NCBI GenBank assembly: GCA_017311315.1
Contig: CM029669.1
Span: 11,398,390 to 11,462,389, forward strand
Length of the DNA stretch: 64,000 nt
Direction: 5' to 3'
DNA from: Dendrocalamus latiflorus
Taxonomy: Eukaryota > Streptophyta > Magnoliopsida > Poales > Poaceae
In this document: positions 1-11,001 of the stretch, piece after piece
Layout: each line of letters opens with the position of its first letter
Position numbering within the stretch: the first letter of the stretch is position 1
Position numbers and translations under genes: made by a program
Notes under the pieces: generated by a model
The model's database searches: none
Told to the model about the DNA's origin: nothing
Seen by the model: the letters and a program-made list of their open reading frames with translations, nothing else

Positions 1-1658
1 AGGAGGCAACAAAGGTAGAATAGAGACAGAAATGTGACATGCCAGACTTTGAGCGTGTGACTCGTTCAAAGAGGTCTCCAATCATTTGCTCGGAAGGATG
101 GTCTTTCTGGATATGACGGGGAGGTCCAGGATCAGATGAAGAAGTGGCCTCTACCTCATGAGATGACGAGGTAGGAATAGAGCCACTAGCTCTAGAGGAA
201 GCAGAAGGCATGGGTAGATCGCCTGGAGGTGCGGTGAAAGAAGGCACCTCAAGGGGAGGATGAGGAACTGGATCGGGTAGACAACCCTCATCTCCATCCT
301 CCTCATCATCCACAGAGATGGGCTCGGACTGCTCTAAAGAACCTGAGATATCGGGCCTAGTCCTCGGACTGGCCTCGTCAAAGGTCACCTCACAGGTCTC
401 TACCAACTTACTAGACTCGCAGTTTCAAACCCTATACGCCCGCGAAGAAGTTGAGTAACCTAGAAAGATACTATCACAAGAACGTGACTCGAACTTGTCT
501 AGGTTCCCAGACTTCAGAATGAAACGCTTGCAACCAAACACACGAAAATGAGACACTGGGCTTTCGCCCGTATCTCAGCTCATAAGAAGTGTGATGCAAG
601 TGTGCCCGAAGAAAAACTCTGTTCGAAACATGGCACGCGGTCGCTATAGCCTCAGCCCAAAACTTCCTAGGTGTAGAATACTCATCAAGCATCGTCCTGG
701 CCATCTCGACCAAGGTACGGTTCTTCCTCTCCACAACGCCATTCTGCTGTGGGACGTGCGGAGATGAGAACTGGTGCTCTACATCTGTCTCGTCACAGAA
801 CCTCTCAAAGTAGGAATTCTTGAACTCCGTGCCATTGTCACTGCGGATCGCTCGTAAGGCACCCGGGAGCTCAATAGAAAGCCTACTAAAAAGACCTCGA
901 AAATGTGTAAACGTCTCATCCTTCGAGGCTAAGAAAAACACCCAAGAGAACCTCGAGAAGTCATCGACCACGACAAGAACATACCACTTCTCTCCTGCTG
1001 ACTGCACCCGGACTGGTCCAACTGTGTCCATCTGGAGCAGCTGTCCTGGTGCATCGGTCATAGTCACTGTGACCGGAGGGTGAGAAGCGGCAACCATCTT
1101 GCCGTGCCGGCAAGGAGCGCAAACAATATCTTTGACCATCTTGAGTTTCAGCAGACCACGAATGAGATCGTGGCCGCTAACTCGGGTCAAATGGTCAAAT
1201 CCAATATGACCAAGTCTCCTATGCCAGAAAGTAAGGTCACGGGACTCAGAAGCAACTAAACACCAGAGAGGATCACCAGAAGACTCAGAAAAATCAGCAC
1301 GAAAGATCCTCCCATAACGAGAAATCTCGCAAACCAGACTACCCGAAGAATCAAGAATTTTGTAAGCGTTTTTCTTAAAGCTCACCTCGAAACCGTCATC
1401 GGTAAGCTGAGAAACAGAAAGCAAATTATACTGTAGCTTACTAACCAAGGCAACATCCTTCAAAATAAAAGACTCATTAAGGCGCACTGTACCTTTGGCG
1501 ATGACGCGCCCAGACGAAGCGTCTCCGAAGGTGATCGTCTCATCACCTAGAGCACGGACTAGGGAAGAGAACCAACGAGAGTCTCCAGTCATGTGTCGAG
1601 AACACGCGGAGTCAACGAGCCAAACCTCGCTCTTCCCTGCCCGGCAAACCTGAGTCAA
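1..1658 (-). pseudogene. pol fragment (protease, integrase) of left Sirevirus-like element
   Basis: The frame from 1658 to 474 encodes the aspartic protease motif WLVDSACSRHMTG (position 3 of the usual DSG is Ala here) and the integrase zinc-binding region (HRRLGH and CAPCRHGK). The integrase catalytic core follows: acidic residues in MDTVGP and SDNGTEF, and the Glu of QNGVVERKNR. A two-base deletion near 550, seen against the sister element, throws the frame off. Homology continues in another frame to the left edge, through the variable integrase C-terminal linker. Reverse transcriptase and RNase H are outside the window. The coding region is broken and non-functional. Confidence 0.85.
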
Positions 1659-2066
1659 CGAGAGATTAAAGTCTCAATACTGGGGTAAATCAAGAGTGAT
1701 TTTGGCACCCAATACTGAGTAACACGTCGAGTAGAAGAAGTAGCCACACACGACTGACCTCTATCTACCCTACGCTCTCTGTCGCTCAAAGAAGCAGAAG
1801 GTCCATGAGCAGACCTGGAGCTGTTGTTGGGTTCGACTACTATGGGAGAGCGAGTCGGAGCACCAGCAACATGCTGATCATGCCGCAGGTAGCCATCTCG
1901 ACGGGGGAAACAAGATCTACCCTCAGAACGGCAAAAGTCACGACCAAAGGAAGCATGAGGACGAAAACCAGAAAACTCAAAAAAACCAAGTCCTCGATGC
2001 TGCCCAAACCCATCAGCTGAAGCAAACCTAGACCTCGTGTTGGTCTTAGGTGCACTCAAGGTCTGG
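1655..2066 (-). pseudogene. gag C-terminal segment of left Sirevirus-like element
   Basis: This is the continuation of gag on the far side of the solo LTR. It matches the end of the 975-residue gag of the sister element (motifs FGQHRGLGF and QYWVPKSLL). The frame ends in TGA at 1655-1657. The protease frame begins one base back, at the TTG at 1658-1656, so gag and pol are offset by -1 exactly as in the sister copy. Confidence 0.75.
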
Positions 2067-2067
2067 G

Positions 2068-3075
2068 TGATAGCACTAGCGGTCCCGATCTTTCGATGAG
2101 AGTGGTAGATTCGATTGGGGAAGGGGATGACGTTGACGACCCGACTACAACCACCCAAGGACGTTGCGCCTTAGCGATCGATACACCAATTCCTGAGGTT
2201 GTTCGTGACCTTGTCGGCGCACAATCAACCAAACCACGAGGGTAATTGTTCCTACAAGCAATCGAAGAACAGGCAAGAACAAGATGAACAACAACTCAAT
2301 TGCAAATAAACGATGTAGGATTCAATCTGAAACAGAAAGACGGTGGGGTTCCGAAGACAAATATTCGGGCGGTCTAGCCGACACGCACAAGTACAAGGCG
2401 AAGTAGCAAAAGCTAACTTAGTCTATCAAAACCCAAACCCTAGAAGAGGGTGCGGCTGCCTATTTAAGGGACACGGAAGGTGGAGGGTCGGCCAAAACAC
2501 AAGGAAGCTGAATAGGACTCGAATTACAAGGCCCAAGGCCCACTTTGACTCGGGCTGGAAAAGTAACGTGACTTGTTTTGCCGTTTCTGACCGACTCGGA
2601 TGGAATTTAGAGGTGAGGTCGGATCCATCTGAAAGTAGACTTCAAAAGCTTTCCAACGAGTACTCATGGGCCCCGAGAAACCTTCTAGATCAAAATTTAT
2701 GGCCATTTGAAGTAGATGCTGTCAACAAGGCCGAATCCGAATCAAACTCGTGAACAGAACTTTGGTTTGCGCTTGACGGTTCCACTTCTATACTTGAGCT
2801 CATGTGGTGCCTCCCCATGCTTTGGTTTGCGCTTGACGGTTCCACTTCTATACTTGAGCTCATGTTGTGCCTCCCCATGGTTCCTAAGGACAATTAAATC
2901 ATCACAAGAATTAAGTAGTATTCTATTTTTTGAAACATTTGTATGCAAACTTAGGAACGCATTCACCTGATGGTTAAGTTGACATGCTCGCGCTCTAGTC
3001 ATTGGTCATTGTATCATAGTTTCAGTTTGATGTGGAGTCGGCATGGTTGTATGCATGGAAAAGATGTCCTCATCA
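2068..3075 (-). mobile_element. Solo LTR, Ty3/gypsy (Tekay-like), inserted in gag
   Basis: This 1008-bp segment starts with TGAT, ends with ATCA and is flanked by the 5-bp direct repeat ctggg (2063-2067 and 3076-3080). Removing it rejoins gag at the position where the sister element is continuous. The minus strand opens with TGATGAGGACATC, close to the start of the gypsy LTR at 58694-59897, and encodes MTRARACQLNHQVNAFL near 2950-3000. A peptide of this type is the pol C-terminal tail that runs into the LTR of Tekay/Del-type chromoviruses. No internal region is present, which suggests LTR-LTR recombination. The family name is an inference. Confidence 0.8.
2761..2880. repeat. 60-bp direct tandem duplication in solo LTR
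   Basis: Bases 2761-2820 and 2821-2880 are the same 60-mer with two mismatches. Being 60 long, it preserves frame, and on the minus strand both copies translate to the same peptide repeat in the LTR reading frame. Confidence 0.95.
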
Positions 3076-5582
3076 CTGGGGTTGACCCTGAATACGCTTA
3101 AGAGCTGCAACACGGTCTCCACGCGCGATCTTGACGCGCCTGAAGCATCGCTCGATCAAGTGTCCATCTTTCTGATAGAAGGTGTAATGATACTTCACCT
3201 TCTGAGAGGTAGAAGCAGCACGAAGAGGCTTCGCCTTCTGAGAGGCCGAAGCAGCAGGTGAACTCACCTTGCTGTCAGAAATCTCTTGGACAAAGCCCGC
3301 TGACTTGAAATGAACTTTCTCAGTACTGGGCTCAATCTCGATCACATCTGGTACTATGGGTCGAAGAACAGCAGGTGGATGCTTCCTCATGTCCTCATAA
3401 AAATCGTATCCTAGACCTTGATTGAATTTGCAAATCTTGGACTAGTCCAGAATAAGATTTAGCTTCTTCTTGCCTCCTACAAACCTCTCAAGAGTGTTCA
3501 TAAGGTACTGACACTCCCGAAAGAGAGAGGTGCAAGAAGAGCAGGGGGAAGAAGAGACAGCAGCAGGTAAGGGAGTTGAAGAAGAACCAGTAGCAGAAGA
3601 GCGAATGGCTTGTGCATGCACAGCCGACTCTGAAGGGACAGTCCTACTGCTAGCCAGTTGGTTCACGTCGCTAAGCGCCTCTACCTTACCCTTGGGCTTC
3701 TCCCCCACATCAGTACACACATTACAAGCAACTGATGGCTTCTGTAGAAGGTCCTTAGTTAGCTTCACACATTTTTCCTCTAATGTAATCAAGTCAGATT
3801 TTAGTTTGTCATAAGTTTTGCATGGTGAGCTAACAGGGTACTTAGAAGCATACTGAGCCATTTTCTTGTTGTAGTCAATCATTTCTTGAAACTGTTTTGA
3901 GACAGATTCAAGTTCAGCAATTAATTTAGGACAGTTCAAACATGAAGTAATAGGCTCAAGTAATGAAGCTTGTAATTCAGCAATTTTGTGATATGCTCTC
4001 TTTAGGTTCATTTTCAAGTTATTGCAATTTTCACAAGTCTCGGGCAGATCAAGAAGCATGGTATAAAGACATCTAAAAGCATTGTCCTTATCCTCACATG
4101 AGGTGCAAGATGTAGTCTCAACAACAGGGGATGAAAGAGTAACTACCCTACTCATCTCTAGTTCAGCAAGTAGACTAACATTCTCCACCTTAACCATGTC
4201 TAACTCAGAGGACACACTATCATGCAAGGTCTTTAGCTTCTCCAAGTCATCGAGCAAAGCAGTACAAACATCACAATCATCACGGGAGAGCAGATCTAAG
4301 TGAAGTAAGCTCCCGTGACAAGATCTCTACTTCCTTCTCCAACTCGCTAACCCTAGCTCTAGATCTAGCATGGAATTTTCCTAGCTTAAAAAAAGCATTA
4401 TTAAGCTGGTCGTAGGAGGAGTATACCTCATCGGAGTCGGAATAGAGCTTGCTATCGCTGATCTCGCCCTCAAGGGGCCATGAAGCACATGCCGGAGAAG
4501 TCATCACCGCCCTTGGGGTCATCGCTCCACCCTTCCACCTCGCTGAGGTCGAGGTCGTCGAAGGCGGTGAGGACGCAGTGGAAGAGCTTCTTGTCTTTGC
4601 CAAGGTCGCGAAACTTCTTGCCTTGGGCATGAGCTAGGGGCTTCTTGTTGCGGTTCTTGTCGATGTAGTCGTTCTTGCTCACGCCGCTGTAGTCGTTCTT
4701 GCCCTTCCTCGGCTTGGGGCAATTTGCCCGAATGTGGTTGGGGCCACCACACTTGAAGCAAATGATCAGACCATTCCTCTTTCGATCTCTCACCCTCTTG
4801 TATGCGTGGGAAAACTTTCGGGCTAGGAGGGCAAACTGGTCATCTGGTAGCTGCTCTAACTGATCATCAGTTACGTCACAGAGTGCGGCTAGAGAAAATC
4901 CGCAAATCGACTCAGAAGAAGGTCCTGAAACCAGACTGGGATCGGTGACTAAAGCCATCGACTGCGACTTCGACCTACGAGAGACTATATCAATCTCGTG
5001 AGTCTTGAGGCGTGAGTACAACGCGTCAAGAGTCAAGGTCGAGAGATCGGTGGTGTCCTTGATGGTAGTCACCTTCATCTCCCAAACACGCAAATCAAGA
5101 GCTGTGAGCATCTGACGAGCATTATCCAAGTCGGGGTATGTGAGACCGACCGCTCGGAGGTTGCTCAAGATTTTGTGAAAACGCGCAAAGCACTCATCGA
5201 GGGACTCACCAGCGAGCATTTCAAACTTGTTGTAATCTCGCTTGAACTGCTCCTGTCGAACGATCTTGATCTGGGTGGTGCCCTCATGATATGCATCGAG
5301 AGTCACCCAGATGTCGAACGCCGATGTCAGATGAGAGATGCGATCGAACTCGCTTCTGCTCAGACCCTGAATTATGATGTTCCTCGCCTTAGCGTTCGCC
5401 TCAACATCAAGCATGTTTCCAGCGTTGATGTTCTCGTCGGCAGGAACAACATACCGGTTCTTGACCTTATGCCAGATGGCGTAGCCTTGAGCCTGGATGT
5501 AGGTCTCCATCCGACTCTTCCAGAAGGGATAGTCGATCTCATCGAAGATCGGGGGCTTGGTCAAGTACTTGTCTGTCGCCAT
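3073..5582 (-). pseudogene. gag of left Sirevirus-like element, frameshifted
   Basis: Starting at the ATG at 5582, 18 bases from the element's leader sequence, the frame encodes a copia gag core (retrotransposon gag domain, roughly the first 200 residues). A CCHC zinc knuckle (CFKCGGPNHIRANC) follows near 4755, which would package the element's RNA. A first frame ends at 4470. The protein resumes in other frames at 4257-3442 (long Ser/Cys-rich linker with coiled-coil character) and at 3390-3073. It is then cut by an inserted solo LTR and continues at about 2066-1655. The sister element has the same protein in one 975-codon frame, so the breaks here are lesions. It is non-functional as it stands. 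Confidence 0.85.
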
Positions 5583-5621
5583 GGCTCTAGAGACCGGTTA
5601 AGATCTATGAGGAAGAGCTAA

Positions 5622-5636
5622 CCGGCTCTGATACCA
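5622..5636 (-). other. Primer-binding site (initiator Met-tRNA type)
   Basis: On the minus strand the sequence TGGTATCAGAGCCGG begins two bases inside the LTR end. It is complementary to the 3' end of initiator methionine tRNA, the usual primer of plant copia elements. Confidence 0.9.
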
Positions 5637-5638
5637 AC

Positions 5639-7402
5639 TGTTGGACCGGAAACTGCGACAGAGGGGGGGTGAATGTCGAATCTTTAAAACAACCCCTCCT
5701 AAAAGTATTCCCTTGAGAAACTTTTCACCAATAGCTACAGAAGCTACGATGCAAATAACTCATGCTCTCTGACAACTAGACTTGCAGAGGAGAACTTAAG
5801 GCAATAAAACTTAAACAATCCAATCAGACAATCAGGAGAAGAAACAGGCAAGAAAACAACACTTGAAGGGAGCAGGGCCGGTCATACCGCCGTATGCAGG
5901 CCGGTCTGACCGCTGCATACAGGCCGGTCTGACCGGGCTTATGCCGCCGGTCTGACCGCCTTGACGGGTGCGGTCTGACCGCCCCTCGAGCCGACAGCCT
6001 AAATTTCCAGTCAACAAAAACTGAATTTTCTGGAACTTCATGTAGCAGAGAAATTGGAAGTTGCTTATGGTTTTCTCAGCCCAGAACTGCAAGACTACAA
6101 ACTAAATAGCAAAAAGAGCCTAGAGAAACGAGAGAAACCAACTCAAAAACAAGAAATGATGAATTTCCCTAAAATCTGAAAATAGATCAGTGGAGAGGTA
6201 AAATCCCAAATTGCTCATCATTCTCAAGGACTTTGATCAAGAGCTTTTGGAATCATCTTAGGAATGTTCTCAATACTTAAAACCCCAAGTATCATGCCAT
6301 CCTATGAAGGGCATCAAGAGGGGCCAATGAACCTCTGTTTGAGAAACCCTAGAAACAAAGAACAGAGGAGTTCAAGTTGCAAAAACTGGAATTAAAAATG
6401 GTTTGCTCTCAGGATTGACTAGCCAAATGGCTTTGGAGTATCTCCTAGTTCAAAGCAACCCATTTTACTACTCCTCAGCAAGAACCAACACCAAAACACA
6501 AAAGCTCAAAAATCACACAGAGAAGAGCACGAAGAGGAAACAGGCAAGCACCAGAGATAAACTTCAGAGATTTCATTCCCAATCAACAAAGAATTACAAA
6601 GGAGTCCCCATACCCCGATTGAATACAGAGGAATGATTACGTGGTGCTTCAACTCATCTTCTCCCTCTCACAAACTAAAGAACCCCAAGAACTCACAGAG
6701 AGGAGAATGAGCAACGAGCAAGACAACAGAGAAGAGACACACTCTGCCCTTCTCACCAACTCTCAACCACTAAAGCCTCAAAGCAAAACAACCTTCCCAA
6801 AGGCCATTTTGACTAAAAGCAAAACCCTAAAAGCCATGCACTCCACTCTCAAGACATGCATGCACCTGGACACACCTCTCCTATTTATAGCCTTCGCTTA
6901 ACAGGTTTTTCCCTCGCTTTACCCGCTAATCAAAGACCCAAACCGCTTCCTCATGCATCTTTGCGCTTTTACCGAAACGCCCCTCCTGCACCTTCCGGGA
7001 AGCTTCCGCATTACTTGTCGTCCAAGCCTCGCAACCACCTCGACTCCTCGCCGTCTTCGGTACACCTCGACCGTTCTGACCTCGGCACCGCCTGCGCCTA
7101 GTCCGGTCATTCATGCCTCGCCGCGACTCCGCCTCGACGTCCTGCAGCCATCACAGACAAGAAACACATCACATAGCACCGCTCGACAAATGTAATCACA
7201 AATAGCATCAATTAATCATACTGAAGCATAAAATGACCCAAAAGGTCAAACGGGAAGAAGAATACGCCTCAAGTCCGACTAACCAATCCCGACTGAGCCA
7301 AATGCCATCATGGCACGAAACGCACGAACCAAACTCAATCTTTCCAAAATACTCATCGATTACTCATCACAAACATGGGGTCATAACCACATGATCTCTT
7401 CA
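5639..7402 (-). repeat. 5' LTR of left Sirevirus-like element
   Basis: The LTR spans TG (5639) to CA (about 7402) and ends directly beside the primer-binding site. It aligns along its length with the LTRs at 44885 and 54599, including the segment with the gaccgttctgacct motif near 7070, but has only one copy of the unit that is tandemly repeated there. A TATA-like motif (ctatttatag on the plus strand, near 6880-6890) is placed as in an LTR promoter. The outer boundary at 7402 comes from alignment with the sister LTR and may be off by a few bases. Confidence 0.85.
5879..5982. repeat. Array of palindromic GGTCTGACC motifs inside the LTR
   Basis: Four perfect copies of ggtctgacc and one degenerate copy (ggtcatacc) lie within about 100 bases of the LTR, separated by GC-rich spacers. 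The motif is nearly self-complementary. The corresponding part of the related LTRs at 44885 and 54599 lacks it, so it is a subfamily-specific gain or loss. Confidence 0.8.
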
Positions 7403-7432
7403 CTTCAAATTGGCACTTGATTTACCATCTAC

Positions 7433-8581
7433 CACTACCACATAAAAGTTCATCACTATCGGTTCGGAACCATCATCATAGAGGGTCCCTTGAATCATCT
7501 GATTTAATAGGTCAGTGATAATAGGGGTTATCACAGACAGTTTTTAAACCATCTGTGAAAACCGTATCACAGACGGTTCGAAACTAGAGCCGTCTATGAT
7601 CATCCATTATCACAGATGGTTTGGAACTAAAAATGTCTGTGATCGTCCATTGTTACAGACGATTCAAAACTAGAATCTTATGTAATAGTTAGTTATCATA
7701 GACAATTCTTGGTAAAAAAATCGTCTGTGATAGATGTATTAGAACTAAAAAATTAACCATGGCTTGGATGCTCAAAATTTTGGCTAAGTATGTATATTTA
7801 CCATGGCCTGGATGCTAAAAAATCTAAGCCACAGTAAAAATCTAGACTTAACCAAATTTTTGGACATCCAAGTCATAGCAAAATCAAATGGATGGGATTG
7901 AAGAAGATGTGGGGAAATGAGAGAAGTGGAGGAGGAGAAGTGAGAAGAAAGAAGAGGAGATGACGAGAAGAAGAGCCGACCGAGCCTTCCATTTTTAAGG
8001 GCAAATTTATTGATGAGAAGTGGAAGAGAGAAGAGGAGATGAGGAGAAGAAGAGCCAACCGAGCCTTCTACTTTTAAGGAAAAATTTGGCGAGAAGTCGT
8101 GGAGGAAAAGTGAGAAGAGAGAAGAGGAGTGGAGGAGGAGAAGAACGAAGAGAGAAGAGGACATGAGGAGAAGAACAGCTGAGCCTGCTATTTTAAAGAG
8201 AAAATCTAGTGAGATGAGTGAAAAATTCAAATTCAGCGAGAGCGGGTAGGTTGAAATATTATCACGACTGTTCTAGTTAAAGAACCGTCTGTGATAAATA
8301 GGTCATCACGGACGATTTTTGTTCCAAACCGTCTATGATGTATTACAGACGGTTTGGAACAACAACTGTCTGTGATAAGTATAGACACCACAGTCTGTAA
8401 TATATCACAAACGGATCAGAATAAAAACCGTCTATGATAAGTAGGTCATCAAGACGGTTCTTTCCATCGTGATGAACTTAGACGGTCCATCTTGTAAAAC
8501 CGTCTGTGATAACTTTATCACTAATGATTTGTGTTAAACCGTCTATGATGAGGCGTCTAAGATAATCTTTTTGTTGTAGTG
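7433..8581. mobile_element. Non-autonomous CACTA (En/Spm-type) transposon
   Basis: The 1149-bp element begins CACTACCACATAAAAG and ends with the inverted complement of CACTACAACAAAAAG. It is flanked by the 3-bp duplication tac (7430-7432 and 8582-8584), the standard CACTA target-site size. Both ends carry many direct and inverted copies of a subterminal motif close to atcacagacggtt, the presumed transposase-binding repeats. The middle (about 7900-8210) is purine-rich, made of about three imperfect copies of a gaggagaagaagagcc-type unit, and has no transposase. Mobility would need an autonomous relative. Confidence 0.88.
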
Positions 8582-8584
8582 TAC

Positions 8585-9233
8585 AAACTACCACTATGCC
8601 AAAGATGCTCTTAGTGCTCACGAAGAAGCAAGGCACCGAGCTCTCCATGGTGGCCTACAGTGGCGTGGTGAGGGGCTACAATGCGGCGGTGCTACGGTCA
8701 GCAAGGGGGGCCATTGATTTGCCTATCGTGTTTACAACCAGGGACAAATGGAAACGAAGAGGCCCACTGAGAGACAGAGGGGAGAAGGGGATCGATGATG
8801 GCGATGAGGTCGATGCGTACTCCGACCGGCGACGTGGAAGAAGATGTGTTCTGATGGCTCTGGTGCACAGTAAGGAAAAAGGAGGTGAGCAACAGAAAGA
8901 TGGGACTGAGGCAAACAAGGTTGACATGAGCTTCAAGGTCGAAGCTCACTGGAATTGAGGAGATAGGGCACCAACGGTGAGAGCATGCTCTAGTCTGGTT
9001 TTGTGGATGGTGGCGATGGTAGTGTTACATCCTTCATGCAGGGAAACAAGCAAAGGCAAGGTGATCACCATGATGAAGAGGTTGAGGCGAACTCAAGGTG
9101 CAAGACAACAATGACTAAAGCTTACTCGAATGGAGGGGGAATCAAGGGGTGATGTTGGCGGCCGGGGTTGGAGACGACGGCTTGATTCTCCTCTACCCAA
9201 GGCGGAGAAGAGGGGAGGAGTTGGGGGAAACAC

Positions 9234-9281
<48 letters not shown>

Positions 9282-9590
9282 TGCATGTGCTTAAGATGAC
9301 ACAATTGGCTAGTCTTTAAATAGGGAGAAAAAGGGGGAACGAGTGCGTGACATGGAGCTTGTCTTGGATGTGGGCAGAGGGAGAACGGGAGTTGGCATGA
9401 CGATGGGACGATGTCGCGGCGATGTTGCGCTCTAGGTAGCAGAGCTAACATAAGGTTAGAACCTACCTACCTAGGTTTAAACCCTCACCTCTACCTATTA
9501 CCTTTTGTGGAGGGAATAAGTCAACCCTTCCATACCATGTTTTTATTTATTAGATATATAAGTTTTATATACCTAGAGATAATTTCTTAG
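8585..9590. other. No recognised gene; one unassigned 120-codon ORF
   Basis: An ORF on the plus strand at 8596-8958 (120 codons, basic, low complexity toward the end) lies here with overlapping open frames on the other strand. I recognise no family in it, and its position next to a transposon makes a chance or relic frame likely. The rest of the interval looks non-coding. Confidence 0.4.
9236..9279. repeat. (AG)n microsatellite
   Basis: An uninterrupted run of about 22 AG dinucleotides. Confidence 0.97.
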
Positions 9591-9710
9591 GCCTTGTTTG
9601 GATGGCTCAAACTTGGTCGGGATTCAACCCAATCCTTGCACACACAAAAATGGACTTGTTTGGGATTAGGCTGGAATTTTCGGCTGGGATTGAGCCACAC
9701 AAACGAAGGC
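9591..9710. mobile_element. Short MITE-like inverted-repeat element
   Basis: The left end gccttgtttggatggctcaa is the imperfect inverted complement of the right end (ttgagccacacaaacgaaggc), giving a 120-bp element with arms of about 20 bp. A clear target duplication was not found, so the superfamily is left open. The gccttgtttgg end is common among grass MITEs. Confidence 0.6.
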
Positions 9711-10660
9711 ATAGTAGTACCTCCCATCCAAAGGTGTCTAGTATGCATTATGAAGCAACCGATAGAATAACAAAGACTTTTAGTCGCTACTCTCTTACGT
9801 ATCAACTGTGCTTCTCAAAAATTGTTCACATAAAATAGCATCGTAGCCACTTTTTTTTCAAAAAGTCCCCTGATATCCGTTTTTACAATTCTAACCCCCT
9901 CCTTGAGCAATTCACTCCTAGCTCGTCGATAGCTGCATAGCAATTACTTAGTGAGTAATTAGTGTTAATTAGTGATTAATTAAATATTAATTATGCTTAA
10001 TTAGTGCTAATCATGTAACATTAGTGCTAAATCATTATTAATTCGGCCACCTGCCAATTTGTGGGGACTCAACAGGACGCTACTGAGTCACAGCTCGGCA
10101 AATCAAAGACCCACTATTGCTCGGCAAAAGCTGTCGAGCTACTGCAGCACAACAGACAACAGACGACACGTGTTGTCTGCCAGTCATCGAGCTCAGAGAG
10201 GAGACTAGATTTACAAAAACAGATACTAAAGACCAATTTTTTTAAAAATAGATATAATAACATTTATGTAAACAGTTATCTTCTTTGGCCGGCTGACACA
10301 GCTAGTGGCATTTAACCTATTCTTTATCTGGCATCTAGCATGAAAAAAATAGGGAAAAGCAGAACAACCGGAGGTATCCTGCCACTCACCGCGGCGAGGG
10401 CGAGCTAGGAAATTTGGATTTTTAAAAAAAAAACATCTCATTTATTTTGACTTTTAGAGAAATCAAAAGCCTAAAAAACATGCCGTAAAATGAAACCGTT
10501 GCATAAGTGCAGGTACTCCGCAGCTCCACTTAACAGCGGAATAGGCATAGCATAGTGGTTATACGCATAAAAAATCCAAGCAAGTAGTTTCGACTCCCAC
10601 AACATCTTAAGTACAAGTTGCCTCTACACATCCTACTACATTAAGGGAGAAAAAGGGGAA
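9711..10660. other. AT-rich intergenic DNA, no gene seen
   Basis: Non-coding by inspection. Around 9950-10040 there are many short tta-att words (ttagtgctaat type) but no clean repeat unit. The interval ends at the likely 3' end of AGPS. Confidence 0.5.
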
Positions 10661-10682
10661 AGGTGCCGTGAATGGCACCGCC

Positions 10683-10688
10683 TTTATT
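10683..10688 (-). terminator. Poly(A) signal AATAAA of AGPS
   Basis: AATAAA on the minus strand, about 100 bases into the inferred last exon and downstream of the stop codon. It probably sets the mRNA end near 10650-10670. Confidence 0.6.
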
Positions 10689-10783
10689 GTTCTTATGATC
10701 TCCTCACGTCCTGGTCTGTGAATTCCGGCATGTAAGTAACCCAGTGCCTGGTGCTCGTCGATGATGCCCCCACCATACCTAGT

Positions 10784-11001
10784 GCTGTGAATCAATAACC
10801 AATGACAAAAGGGTTAAAATCTGAAGTACTGTCCAACATACCAAATGCATGGCTTCAAAACATGCAAGCTTACAAGTTCCAACTCGATTTTTTTGCATTT
10901 GCACCCTATTTGGTTTACTAAGTTTTAGAAATGCTCAAAGTTCATGAAGCAAAGCTTTACTGACAGCATCCAACGAGGTGTGTGTAAAATGAGAACTTAC
11001 T
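10784..11001 (-). other. Likely 3'-UTR intron of AGPS, directly after the stop codon
   Basis: One base after the TGA (11002-11004) the minus strand reads A then GTAAGT, a near-consensus donor. A good acceptor (TTCACAG) precedes 10784. The short exon that follows contains no part of the enzyme. Splicing here is inferred from the signals only; the intron would run from about 11000 to 10785. Confidence 0.6.

Larger units (their letters stand above)
1..7402 (-). mobile_element. Sirevirus-like Ty1/copia retrotransposon, decayed, 3' end outside window
   Basis: The element reads on the minus strand: 5' LTR (5639-7402), Met-tRNA primer-binding site, gag (about 5582 down to 1655), then protease and integrase down to the left edge of the window. 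The order gag-PR-IN is that of Ty1/copia. The long gag, and close protein similarity to the fuller element at 44885-56410, place both in one lineage. Sirevirus is inferred from the long gag, the reverse-transcriptase style of the sister copy and its repeated polypurine tracts. Gag and pol are broken by several frameshifts, and a solo LTR interrupts gag at 2068-3075, so this copy cannot make its own proteins. The 3' LTR, RT and RNase H lie outside the window or are lost. Confidence 0.9.

Noticed and set aside
8596..8958. 120-codon ORF beside the small CACTA
   Set aside because: Not listed as a gene: no recognised domain, competing frames and low-complexity end.
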